A stretch of DNA of 64,000 nt from Zonotrichia leucophrys gambelii. Lineage: Eukaryota > Chordata > Aves > Passeriformes > Passerellidae. The DNA is taken from contig NC_088186.1 in the NCBI RefSeq assembly GCF_028769735.1, positions 5,549,001-5,613,000 of the forward strand, given 5' to 3'. How positions within the stretch are numbered: position 1 is the first letter of the stretch; each line of letters starts with the position of its first letter. Shown here piece by piece: positions 46,701 to 64,000 of this stretch. Position numbers and translations under genes: made by a program. The notes under the pieces were generated by a model, which was not told the DNA's origin, made no database searches, and saw only the letters and a program-made list of their open reading frames with translations.

Positions 46701-49700
46701 ACATTTTCCCTTCAGTAAGCATCAAAGAGTAAAAAATATCCTTTGGGTACCAGAGCACAATCCAACAGTTCCTGAAACCAGTTTGGGCCTCAGTTTCCCT
46801 GACTGAAACAACAGGAATAATGCATGACCTGAAAACGGTTTTGGGTGGCAAGGATTTAACTGGTGCCACAGATCCAGAGCTGAGGACAGAACAGGAGAGT
46901 TGCCTGTAGACATCACATCAATGTTCTGCAAAGGAAGGGAGGGCAAAGTGCAGATTTTTGATGAAGGTTTAATGTAAAAGGGGAAGTTTGATACCCTGAA
47001 ATGCTTGACTGCTCCAAGGATGCCTCTCAGGCCTTCCAGCTTTGCTGGATCAAAGGAACAAGCCAGGAAACTTTGTCTCCACACAAAATCATACAGCCAG
47101 TGACCAACCCTGCTCAGGAAACCAGAATGGGGTTCTATTTTTCAAATGAAAATCCAGCTGTAGAGAAGTCCACAGCATGTGAGGATATTGCAGAGGGGCT
47201 CCTTGTGCTCAGTAGCTGTTGGCCCACTCAGACTCTTCATGTTTTCACTACTGCATTGCCTTTAATATTCCAAAGCTTGGCAAGCAGAGCACGAACACGA
47301 CTCAGTAGCTCCCTGCAGACACTGTGCCAACAAAGGAACCCTCTGCCTGAACTGTGTGTGGTTTCCTTCCTGGCCCTTGTCAGTGACCCAGCAGTGCCAG
47401 GTGTCCACGTTCTCTGGAGCAGATAAGAGCAAATTGGTGAGCAACTTCCCACCAGTGCTTCCATTTTACAAAATCTGTGGGAGGAATTGCTCATAAGGAT
47501 TGGCATCTACTTGGATGATGCTTAACACCCAGAAGCACTTTCTCTTCTAGACCAAGCCAAGAAAGTTTAGCACTGATATTTGTGGCAATCAGAACACTGC
47601 AGATAATTCATCTGCACCATGGCTGCTGTTTCCCTGCACCTTCCTACTGAAATTACCCTCTTCAGCCTGAATCCTACCCAGCTTGTCACCTTGGCTGGGC
47701 TTCTGCTGCTGTCACTCTGCTCTCTGCAAAAGATGAGTGGGAAGAAAAGTCTTGGAGCTGTGAGTCAATTCCCTCTCATTAGCTGAAAAAGGCAATTAAT
47801 TACCAGCAGGGCAAGAGCTAGAGGGCACTGCAGTCAGGCACTACCCATAGAAAAGACATTTCCTTGAGACTGTTTAGGGAGGAGTCTGCCACAGCTCAGG
47901 TGTTGGAGGACAGCTTGTGCTGGAAAAAGAGAATTAAAAGTGAGGAAACAGCTGGTCTCCACGACAACCATGCATGTGGATGAAGCACAGAGGGCAATAG
48001 TCATCAGGAATAGATGAAAAGCAACATGAGGGCTGAAGGAGAAGAGAGCACTTGAGGAATGAGTGAGATACTCTGCTGAACTGAAACACTTCTGCTTTAG
48101 CAGACTGTTTTGATTTCATGTAATTGTCACTGATCCTCTCTGTAACTCTTTCCTTGTTTTAAAAAAAGTTTTTAAGCTAATTAAATATGTATTTCCTTGT
48201 TTTGCAATGAAAATACCCTCAGTTATAATGAGCAAGCGTCTCCTTTTACTCTGTCCATGGACCTGCCTGATGCTGAGGCCTGGTTCAAATGTTTGTACCT
48301 GGTGAAACTGAGCAAAAAAATCAAAATGCACAACTGTTGCTTCCTTACAATTCTGAATGAATTAACTTTTCTGTTGTATCCGTTGGATACCCGCTCTGTA
48401 TTAAACCTAGTGCTCAAGAGTGTCTTCTTCCTTTGTTCTATGAATGTGGTTTATTTAGGTACATTATTGGTCCATTGGCTGTCATATATTTAATTAAAAA
48501 TGAAAGGAACTGCCACGTGTTGATGATGCTGTTCAGTGCCTTTGCCTTTCATCACTCCAAAAGACACAATACTGCTTGTCAACAGAAGAAAGCAGTGGAG
48601 GACGAGAGCATTGTTAGGAAATTGTGTGAGAGGAGAAAAAAATCAGGACAATATTTGAGTGTCCAGATTGCTCTGAACTCTGTGATGTGTCTGCAGTTCA
48701 CACTCCACTGCCTGGGCTTTGGAAGGGGCAGGATCTGAGCACTTAGGAAAAGCCAATTTGCTTTAAGGCCAGCTTGACTTCCTTTGTAAGGCCCTGGTCC
48801 TGGCAGGGCTCAGTGCCAGCTCATTGAGTGGTCACTGTAAAGGAGCAAGGTGAAAGGATGGGAGGAGCATTGTGTGAAACTGAACTGCCTCTGAAAACAT
48901 GCTGTAAAGTCCAGAGAGATACCTTAGCCTGCCAGCAGCATGGCATTCTGAGCTGGGATGCCATAGGAACCAAGATTCTCCTCAGAAACTTTCTAGTAGA
49001 GACTTCCTGTAACTGAGCCTAATTTCAACGGAGGCTAAAACCTTTGAGACAAGAGATAAGCCCTGATCTCTGCAAGACAGGTTTCAAAGCTGAAGGAGAA
49101 AATAAAAAGAGTAACATGCACCAAATTATTTTAATCTAAAAGAGAGAATATATTCCTTAGGACATTATTCTAGAACATCAAAATGTTTCTACTTTCAAGT
49201 GGATAATATTAGTACTACTCAAATTGCTTTCATTAAGCTTTAAAATTTACACCTCTCTGTGAAGAAGGAAAGACACTACCCACCTTTTTCTGGGCACCAG
49301 TATAGCCTGAGGTGTCTGAGGGAAGAGAGCCATAGGCTTTGCATTTACCTAGAATTAAAAAAAAAAAAAAAAGTTTAAAGAGTTTGAATGATTGCTGGAA
49401 ATTTAGTTTACAGTTTTTATTAATATTTACCCAGCTGTCTCAGATAAACCATTTAAGTGACCCACACAACCAGGTGCTTTCCTGGCATCAGCACATGGCC
49501 ACTGACTCATCTGAAGAGGCTAAAATATTAAATTTGTGGGCAAACAGTACCAAGGAATCCACTACCAGGTGCTGGAGGATAAATTTATAAAGAATATGAT
49601 ATTTCTTTCCAAATTTTTATTGGAAAAGAAGGTAACAAATGCAGCAAGGTTAAAACTGAAAGGAGTTAAAGAGAAAACATTGATTTTGGAACTTTTACAG

Positions 49701-50120
49701 ATCTGTGATAATATTCATCTCCCTTAGACACTCAAAGTGTAAATATATATGTGCTATAGTCACATTGGTGGGGTTTTTTTTAATTGTTAGCAAGAGACAA
49801 AAATCAAAGGTGCAATTGAAGGTGCATCTCAGGTGCAATTCAATTGCTTTTAGGTGTCTGTTCCAGCTGAGTCTATACACACCTGCTGCCCTCGGCAGGG
49901 TTCAGTGACCTCACCCCGCCAGGAGCCTCTCGACTGCAGCCATCTCAACCAGACCAAATCCCTCCTCGAGTTATGTCAGGCATTCTCCAGGCTCTGGTTA
50001 ATGGGGCTGTGCAGCTGTTTCCAGCCAGGCACAGCCTCTCCTCGCTTCTTCCCTGGGGCTGGAAACCAGCACATGGAATATCCACGTTAGCAAGGGCAGG
50101 ATTAGCGCAGAGCAGCACCT
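43783..50120 (+). other. ZER1 3' UTR and ZER1-ZDHHC12 spacer
   Basis: The first part is ZER1 3' UTR, with a first AATAAA at 44488. From there to about 49850 the sequence is AT-rich and holds no recognisable exon or mobile element. A poly(A) run is seen at about 49356-49372, and an AT-rich block at 48160-48500 carries two ATTAAA hexamers. CpG content rises again after about 50120. Confidence 0.5.
44488..44493 (+). terminator. Candidate ZER1 poly(A) signal (AATAAA)
   Basis: First canonical hexamer after the ZER1 stop, giving a 3' UTR of about 0.7 kb, followed by GT/T-rich TCTGTTTTGTCC within 20 bases, which fits a downstream element. Confidence 0.5.
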
Positions 50121-50573
50121 TGGGAACCAGCTCGAGGAGCCTTTGAACGGCGCCTGCTGCCCGAGCCTTCCCCAGCTCCGTACACCCAGCAGCCCCGGTG
50201 TAACGGAGGTTCTGAGGAGTTTGCCCAGCCCTGCGCACCAGAGCCCGGGCTGAGGGCGGGAGGACACGCGGGAAGAGCTCAGGGTAGACACATTCCTCAA
50301 GGAAAGGCCCCGCAGGGCACAACAACGCCGGGGCGGTGTGGGGGACAAAAGGAGCCCGGGACCGGCTCACGGTGTCTGCGGAGTCCCAGCCAGCAGCGCC
50401 CGGGCCCGCTCTGGCAGCGGAACCAGCCCAACAGCCCAGCGGAGCCTCCCCCGCAGGGCCGGGCCGCCCTGGCCCCGCCTCGGGGCGCTGCCCGTGTCCC
50501 GTCCGGCCCTGCCCGCGCTGCCCAGAGGCCTTCCGGGCCGGCGGAGCCCCGGAGCCGGTGCAGCCGGGGGGCC
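50120..50573 (+). promoter_or_regulatory. ZDHHC12 CpG-island promoter and 5' UTR
   Basis: CpG-rich from about 50120, densest at 50300-50700, leading directly into the start codon at 50574. No TATA box is seen. CTTCCGGG at about 50530 is an ETS-type site close to the start. Confidence 0.65.
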
Positions 50574-53500
50574 ATGGGCCCCGGCGGGCGCTGGGTGCGG
50601 GCGGCACACACGGCCCTCAGCGCGGCCCTGGCGCTCGGGCTCCTCCTGCACCGCACGGGTGAGGCGGGGCCCGCCCGGGCGGCGGGGAGGGGGCGGCCGG
50701 GGCCGGGCTGGGGCCGCTCCGCCCCCGGGGGCAGGAGGAGGACGGGGATGGCGGCCGGAGGACGGGGATCGCGGCCGGGCTGTGCAGCCCCCGCGGGACA
50801 CGGGCGATCCGCGGCCCGGGGGTGCCCCGAGAGCGGGGGGTCTGGGGAGTCCCTTCTCAGCCTCTCCCCCGGTCTCTCCCCATTTCCTCTTCATTGATTC
50901 GGGACCCCTTTGTTGAGGCCAGAGAGAAAAATCCAGGAGGTTTCACAAGGAGCTGCTGCTCTCTGTCTTTTCTGGGTACCTTTCAGATCTGCAAAAGCAA
51001 GAGGAGCGCGGGGAGCTGCTTCAGCCGCTGATCTTCGTTTTGCTGGTTTTATGCTCGATCCTGCTGTACTTCAAGGTGTCTCTCATGGATCCGGGTTTTG
51101 TTAAGCCTGAAGAGGAAGTGAAGGTAGATCCCTTCATGAATAGAACAAAGTGGAGTAGCTGTAAAATCTATAGGCTCTTCTACTTTTTCCACTCTGGTAG
51201 ATAAGAACAATGTGAAACAGTTTCTGTTGTGTTGGCATGAAGGACACATGCACAGACCGCTGGAGATGAGGACAGACTGTCTCACACTGGTATTTGGTAA
51301 CAGCAATAGGGTTTACAGGCTTTACATATGCCTTTCACACCACACTTCCCTTGTATGTAACTGTGCCATTTGAGCTCAAGTCCTCTCCTAGAGCAGAGGC
51401 TGCAGTGCCCTGTGGAATGTGTATATGACCTATTTTACAATAACCACTGCTAAGTGGTACAAGTGCAAAAAAGGCCCCAAATTAAAGGGCAGGCTTGGCA
51501 GACAGTGCTCTCTGCAGCTCTATTTATTGAACTCTTTATGGATTTGTTGCCCTCTCAGAGGACACATCCACAAACAAGTTACAGTGAAATAAATGGAGAT
51601 GCAAAGTTTCAGTAACTGCTAGTCTGCTTAAGGTTCACTGCCTTATAGACTGTAGGACAAAAGCATTATCAATCTTAGTCATCCATCATTAATGTCAGTG
51701 TTGGCTGTGTATGACTAATTAGCACTGCTCATACCAAAAAGATGTTATTGTGTTTAGAAGTGAAGTCTAACCTTGTTTTTGTCCCAGACTATATCTTGTT
51801 CACAGGTATTTCTGCCTCTCTGCTAACATTCTTTGGAGGGTTACAGTAACCTGTTTTCTCTCACTGTACCATAACTGTCTGCAGATGCTCTAGGTATTCT
51901 AATGAATTATTTTGTTCCTAATGACAGAGATAACAAGCACTGTGTAACTGTTAAGTAAAAGTATAGTAGCAAGACAGCTCAGTCATGCTTAGACAGGAGC
52001 CCAAGAACTCTCAGTCCATTCCTTTCTCTTTTTTGTAGGAAGGTGAAGATAAAGGCCAAGGTGTGGTGATCCCTCAGCTTCCAGGTGACATTAAGCTGCG
52101 GCGCTGCGGTTACTGCCTGGTGAAGGTGGGATCCAGAACATGCTGCAAGAGGAAGGGATGAGTGATTTGAAAGCTTATCTTGTTCTTCAGCTGCTGTTAG
52201 TGGTCTGTAATTGCTGCTCAGAGGAGGCTGGGCAGACTGTGTAGCTAGACAAGTACCAGTGGAGTTTTCCAAGGCTGAAACAAGTCCCTGCTGGCTTATA
52301 GAAACAATAATGTTTTTTTGCCATGAGAAAAATTGTATTCCACATTCTTACTGCCATGTCAGCCAGACCTTGCAGTGCTGTCAAAGAAGTTATTTTGAAA
52401 ATACCTTGATAGCCAGAAAAGCAGCTGAGTGTAACTTGTGGGAACTGCTCATTGTTGTGAACTTGTTCAGGGCCTTAAAACAACAAAACATTGGCCTGAA
52501 TGGTAAAAGACAGCATGAAGGAGAAATTACAGCAATTAAATTAGCTCTTAAAACAGTTTGCCTAAGCCTAGAAAGGCTTGTTTTCAGAGTGATCCTTATC
52601 AGTTTAATGAAATTAAGCACTACCCCAGCTCCCATAAATTCCCAAAGAGTATCAGCCACAAGGAATGAGCTTATTGCAAGAAGAAAAGCTGGCAAAGCAT
52701 TTATACACTGCAGGGGACAAATCCTAGGAAGCACTGCTTTTCTCAGCCAGGTCTTTCACCTTCTCTGTGCCCGATAATTGAGCTGTTTTCTGTGCAAGTG
52801 TTTTGTACTCACATGGAGGCACTTCTCTGTACATCCCAAAAAGCATCACATCCCTGCCCACTCTGTTTGATAGTAGTGGTTCTAGTTTTCCAATACTCGG
52901 GCTCATGCTTTCCTGACTACACTGATTGGCTTTGTCTCCCTCCTTGGCACACTGGACTTCCTGTAATAGGTGGATAATAAAGAAAATGTGTAGATAGGAG
53001 GAGTGTGGGAGAATCACTTAATTTGAATGCCACTCATGTGGGTCTTGACCAGGAGAATCACAATCCCTTTGATTTGTCTTAGCAATGTTGATGTGCTGCT
53101 GTCTCACAAGTGTTTTAGGGACAATATTGTGGGGAAAGCCAGATTTGCATGATGTTCTCTTCTATCAAATGGGAGTGGGACAGCCATGAACTATAGCCAG
53201 TGAAGTTTTTTCTTTTCCTGGTTGTGTTTTGCAGCAACCCATGCGAGCCAAGCACTGCCAGCAGTGCCAGCACTGCGTGCGGCGCTACGACCATCACTGC
53301 CCCTGGCTTGAGAACTGTGTAGGAGAAAGGAATCACCCTCTGTTCATAGTTTACCTGAGTGTGCAGCTCGTGGTTCTGCTGTGGGGAGGCCATGTTGCTT
53401 GGTAAGGCTGGGAGATGGCTTTTGGACCTCTGAGATTGCTGTAGTTGTAGTGCTCCTTGGGCTGGCATAGAACATAGACTGGCTCTGGATCTTCACCCTC

Positions 53501-54194
53501 TTTTGCATCCTGGAGCTCCTCAGTCTTGAGCAGTCTCTGGTAATTTAAGTTTCATTGTTCATTTTGCTTCAGTCCCTGTAACACAATCTTTGTTTACACA
53601 TTCAAGTGCTGGAAACTCCAACAGGGTTCCAGCTGTTGAGGAGAGGAGTTAACCCAGGGTGATTGTGTCTCACAGCTGTCAGAGAAACAGAATCTTCTAA
53701 ATTTAGCTTCCAATCCCTGTGGTGCAGTCTCTCAGGACTTCATAGTATGTTAACTCTCTACAGTCAAGGATTATTAGCAGCTCATTAGTTATGAATCAAA
53801 CTTAAATGTGTCATCGGGTTTGCTTACTTTGTGAAACTAGTTCTGCTTCTTTAACTACAGATTTATTTCTGTTTGAATTGAAAGGTCAGGCCTTTACTTT
53901 GAACAATCCCGGGAGTGGCTGCAGCACAACATTTTCCTCCTTGTGTCCTTCCTCCTGATACTCATATTCACCATTGTGGTCCTGCTGCTGCTTGTTTCCC
54001 ACCTGTACCTGATCTCGTGCAACACCACGACCTGGGAGTTCATGTCCCAGCACCGCATCTCCTACCTGCGGCACTCCGAGCTGGAGAACCCCTTTGACCA
54101 AGGGATAATCCTCAATCTCTGGAGATTCTTCTGCTCACGCCACCTCACTGCATGGGAGAACATCTATTTTCACAAGAACACTGAGCCTGTCTAG
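50574..54194 (+). CDS. ZDHHC12: Palmitoyltransferase ZDHHC12 (DHHC family)
   Basis: Integral membrane protein S-acyltransferase of the Golgi/ER; gephyrin and NLRP3 are reported substrates in mammals. Coding exons: 50574-50658, 50987-51123, 52039-52125, 53235-53401, 53885-54194, in frame, 261 aa (human 267 as I recall). Four membrane segments are visible: about 11-26, about 45-62 (followed by SLMDPGF), [17 protein letters not shown], and [18 protein letters not shown] with its continuation. The cysteine-rich domain runs from [18 protein letters not shown] to [20 protein letters not shown]; the catalytic DHHC is residues 122-125 with Cys125. The family TTxE motif is present as NTTTWEF. The N-terminus is shorter and less conserved than the rest. 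The ATG follows a CCGGGGGGCC context with G at -3. Confidence 0.95.
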
Positions 54195-55097
54195 TCCCAC
54201 TGTGCCAGTACACCTGGCAGGCTGCTGGGTAAAACTTTGCTGCTGTTTTCCTTGCACTGAACTTCAACACATCGTGGACTATGCAACCTGCTCCACAACC
54301 TGTTCATCTGCAAATTACCTTTAAGGGATAGTCAGGGTTATTTTTTATATATAAACAACACTCTTAAAGGCAAGAATACAGTTCTAGGAAGGGAAAAGCC
54401 AGCAGTGCTGATTTCCAGACTGAGCAAGGTATCTCTAAATTTATTTCCTTTTGTTAAGTGCATCCACTATCCTATCTCTCAAGAAGAAATGCAAGATTCA
54501 TGTTCACTTCTCTTCTCCAAGGTCTCCCTTGCCTTTTGCTGCTAGGGAACAGCAGCAATTACAGATAAAACCAGCCAGGATCAGTGTAATTCCTGTGGCC
54601 TTTTTTCAGCCAAGTTCTGACTGTGAGAACTGCAGTGCCTTTTGGCAGTAGCATCAGGCATGTAAGAGAAATATTTGAGTAAGTATTTAGAGAGCCAAAA
54701 GCAAATTTTATTTTGTCCACATGCCTCAACTTAATGCTTTCCATGAAGACTTAAGGCTTAATATTGTTACTGTGCATAAGAAAGAGCTGTAAGACATCCA
54801 AATAATCTTATGAGATAATTAACCTGTATTTTGTGATGCCCTGAGCAGCTTCCTCACAGCTTTTTAAGTTGATGATGCTGCTAACAATTCACTGTTTTGA
54901 ATCAAGTCAGTGAAGAATGATACCATCACTTTCCATTGGATAGAGAAGTAATCCTTGGCTACTGAGTTATTTCTGCAGATAACTTTGTGCTCGGGCCTTT
55001 GCTGTAGGGAGAGAAGCAGGAGCAGAGGTGGGTACCTCATGCCTAAAGTAACACTGCTAGTAAAACTACTACTACCTCACCTCACTAGTGACATTTT

Positions 55098-55207
55098 AAT
55101 AAAATAATACAATTTCAATGCAAGAGAAAAGCTGCCAGGTCCTGAGATGAGAGATGCTGACAGCTTTCAGAACAGCAGCAAAAGAATCTGTTTTCCATTG
55201 AAATAAA
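55098..55207 (+). terminator. Candidate ZDHHC12 poly(A) signals (two AATAAA)
   Basis: AATAAA occurs at 55098-55103 and 55202-55207, about 0.9-1.0 kb past the stop. Either could serve; the sequence does not decide between them. Confidence 0.45.
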
Positions 55208-55868
55208 AAGTCATACTTCAGATTTCCATGGGGAACTAAAAGGAAGTTTGGGATGACTGATCTTAGCTTTAAAACAAAAAAGGCTGTGGTGTGAATTTTA
55301 GTCCTGACCTTTTTCTGTTAAAACAAAAACAAACAAAACAAGAAAAACCACCACAACAAAATGTTAGCTAAAATTGTCTTGTGCCTTAATTGTCTTGGCT
55401 CAGGAATTAACACCATCTCAGAAGCACTCAGGGTTTAAAGTTGATGAATACTCATGAAAAAATAGTGTAGTTACTAATACAGCATGACAGTCCAAAAGCA
55501 ATTTTAATGCAGCAAAAAATCCCTTTTTTGATCAGCTCCAGAGTTTGTAACCTCTGCAGAGTCTGCTTTGTTCAGGGTAGAAGCTTTATCAGAGGGATAT
55601 CAGAATGCTAAGGATTGTTTTTGTAAATAAGTGTACACCATTCAGAAGTATTCTGCAGTTTGCTTGTGTTGCTGTGGTAGCTGCTGAAGTGTGGATCATC
55701 TGTCACACTGCAATTCCTGGTTCTTCAGGTATCAGTCAAGTGAAAGTTTATCAGCAGGTACAACAGCTCAAAGCACTTTTGCTCTGTCTGGTATTTCTTT
55801 AAAATACACCTGGGTGTTAATTTACCTTTTTTTCTTTTTTTTTTTTTTTACTCAACCATAAATTATAA

Positions 55869-55874
55869 AATAAA
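55869..55874 (+). terminator. Distal candidate ZDHHC12 poly(A) signal (AATAAA)
   Basis: AATAAA in an AT-only block, with an ATTAAA about 10 bases later and T-rich ATTGTCTATGACTCTTTC downstream. This is a plausible distal site for the same gene. Confidence 0.35.
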
Positions 55875-56769
55875 ATATTAAATATGCATTTTTAAATTGT
55901 CTATGACTCTTTCTTTAAAACCAAGTTCTAGGCTTCACCTGTGCTAACAATCCGCTGTGCTGCCTCCCACTGCACAGTGGCCTTGAACTAAAGCCACAGA
56001 ACACACCACAAAGGCCAACAGCAACTGCCACTCCAAGAGAGTGAGGAAAATGTGTATCCTGCTCTAAACAGGCCAGTGCTCTGCCAGGGTGAGCAGGAGG
56101 TTGAAAGGATCTTTGTACATGGGAATTTTCAGAAGCAGCTATACTTGGCTCTGAAAATAGGAAATCTAGGCTGAGTGTGAAATATGCCTGGTTTGCACAA
56201 ACAGAGCTCTTACCTCACTGAATCCTGAAGCTCTGGGACCTGCCTTGGTTAACAATTCCCTAGATCCTTGTGTCCAGCTACAGCACAGCTGCCTTAGTCC
56301 CACTCCTGTCTCCATCTGGTGAAAAACTGAAAGAGCAACCATTGTGTCCTTGTTTGCATCAGATGCCTTATCTCTAAAAACCCTTCCCTTTTTGCCCAAT
56401 GAGCTAACATTATGAATTTAAGACATGAAAATGTATCTTATCAAGTATAATTACATGATAAATTACGACGCAATGAAATCACCTTTAACTCACTGATTTT
56501 CCAGTACTGACTGTCATTACTTAGCTGTCCCCAAAAATGATACAGGATGTACACACTGATAAAATCTGTGGAGACATAAACTGACTGCATCATTGGTATC
56601 TCTCAGCTGATGACACCATGCAACATGTACAGATAACCTGAGTGAGAAGGAAGAAAGAAAATATTACTACTGGCATTTATGGAGAAAACAAAAGTCCTGA
56701 CTTTTGAGCATTTTAGTTAGTCCTGATCTGAAACATTCAGCTAACACAAAGGAGATGAAAAGCTGAGTA

Positions 56770-56796
56770 TTTATTATATAGAAAGGTATCTTTATT
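56770..56796 (-). terminator. Candidate PKN3 poly(A) signals (two AATAAA, minus strand)
   Basis: TTTATT on the plus strand at 56770-56775 and 56791-56796 gives two AATAAA hexamers about 0.6 kb past the PKN3 stop. Confidence 0.55.
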
Positions 56797-57391
56797 TTCA
56801 AAAAAGAAAAAAAAACAACATGTGCAAAGCTGTGGAGTTTGATATCATTATAAACAATAGTTAAGAGTTGGCATCCTTAAATAGAAAGATTCATCTTCCT
56901 TCCAATAAATCACTTGGATCATTATCAAACATCATTGTCTTGGTAGTGTTAAAATCCATTCCTTGGCTGGCATACACATTTTTATGAGTGGGAAATGGCA
57001 TACAATCATTACCAGGAGGAAATGCTGCATCTCTAGAAAATCACTGAGAAGTGGCCACTCCCCTGCTATGCTACAACTTTAAAAATCACACTACTTACTT
57101 AGGCTTTTTGCAAAGAGTAACCTGGGTTGCAGAGATGATTTGATTTCAAGTCCAGCTTAAATTCCAAATTTCATCTACGTTCAAAAATGTTCATTATTCC
57201 TTAAAGGTAATTGACATCCTTCCTACATATGAGGCTGGAAAGCCACATTCAGCTTGCAGGGCACCTCATGCTGGGGCCATCAGCACTCCCTGTACTACAA
57301 ACCCTGCTGGCTTTTCCACTGGCCCTGCAAAGTCTTCTCTATGCTCTCTCAAGGTGGTAACAATCTCTTCATGTTTCTTGTAGCCCAGGAA

Positions 57392-63650
<6,259 letters not shown>

Positions 63651-64000
63651 CTGCATTTGTGAGACAGAATTGAAGGAGATTTTGCCTTAGGGCAGAGCAT
63701 TGTACACAGACACCTTTGCATCGCCTCAGCTGTGTCAGTTCAGTCCAAATCACTGCACAACAGGACTCCCTGGCTCACACTGTTAGTCTGTGAGGTACCA
63801 ACAAGAAATATTCTCTCCTAAATTAATTAAAAGTTGGTTAGACTCACATTCTACACTGGCTCTCTGATGCTATAAAATTAATGAAACACAGGTATGTAGA
63901 AATAAGTCTTTAAAGAAATCTTGATTTTAATAGCAACACAGTAACTGAGTAATGTTTTTTTTTTTTCTTTCCTAGGTCCTGTGCATCAGTGGGAATAATC
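63651..64000 (-). other. PKN3 intron (runs off the window)
   Basis: No further PKN3 exon is recognisable before the window edge. The sequence is AT-rich with a T run at about 63955-63966. Confidence 0.6.

Larger units (their letters stand above)
54195..57391. other. Convergent 3' ends of ZDHHC12 (+) and PKN3 (-)
   Basis: The two genes meet tail to tail. The spacer is AT-rich and contains a long T run at about 55829-55851 just before an AT-only block. Poly(A) hexamers for the plus strand lie at 55098, 55202 and 55869, and for the minus strand at 56770 and 56791, so the transcripts need not overlap. No other gene is visible. Confidence 0.65.

Noticed and set aside
49800..49850. Short repeats of AGGTGCA / GGTGCAATT
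   Set aside because: Only three imperfect short copies are present in AT-rich DNA, with no array or clear unit length.
50338..50916. 192-codon + frame and antisense frames at the ZDHHC12 promoter
   Set aside because: This is again a CpG-island effect; the real start at 50574 is in another frame and joins the DHHC exons.

Overview
This window is vertebrate nuclear DNA, most likely from a bird. Six genes are split into many short exons with GT-AG introns. CpG-rich promoters alternate with AT-rich intergenic DNA. Two truncated copies of the CR1 LINE, the dominant avian retroposon, are present, one ending in the typical 8-bp ATTCTGTG-type tail. The gene order KYAT1, SPOUT1, ENDOG, TBC1D13, ZER1, ZDHHC12, PKN3 is the order known from human 9q34.11, read in reverse. 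In birds that segment corresponds to a small chromosome (chicken 17). Assignments rest on my recall of the families plus this synteny, since no search was run.

Layout. From 39 to 7488 (+) is KYAT1, a PLP-dependent kynurenine aminotransferase, with a probable alternative upstream exon encoding a mitochondrial leader. From 9326 to 13669 (+) is SPOUT1 (CENP-32), a SPOUT-fold RNA methyltransferase, complete in 12 exons. From 17228 down to 15259 (-) is ENDOG, the mitochondrial nuclease, complete in 3 exons and facing SPOUT1 tail to tail. From 28530 down to 21254 (-) is TBC1D13, a Rab GTPase-activating protein, complete in 12 exons. A CpG-island promoter of about 0.8 kb with two perfect CRE palindromes separates it head to head from ZER1 (+), whose non-coding exon 1 ends at 29482 and whose 15 coding exons run 33401-43782. 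ZER1 is a substrate receptor of a CUL2 ubiquitin ligase. After a 6.8-kb gap comes ZDHHC12 (50574-54194, +), a palmitoyltransferase with 5 coding exons. The 3' part of PKN3 (63650 down to 57392, -) gives the kinase domain and C-terminal tail; its 5' exons lie beyond the right edge.

Every reconstructed reading frame is open across all its splice junctions. The complete proteins come out at or within a few residues of the lengths I recall for the human orthologues: KYAT1 425 aa (455 with leader), SPOUT1 379, ENDOG 297, TBC1D13 399, ZER1 766, ZDHHC12 261. This is a conserved housekeeping block, not an operon or a shared pathway. KYAT1 (long form) and ENDOG are mitochondrial; the others act in RNA modification, membrane traffic, protein turnover, lipidation and signalling.

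I found no previously undescribed system. The points most worth a second look are: the KYAT1 leader exon; two introns whose donor sequence is repeated at the start of the next exon, so that splicing rebuilds a donor; the twin-CRE bidirectional promoter; a 9-codon uORF that exists only after splicing of ZER1; a possible LTR that supplies the SPOUT1 poly(A) signal; and a 237-bp purine-only repeat.
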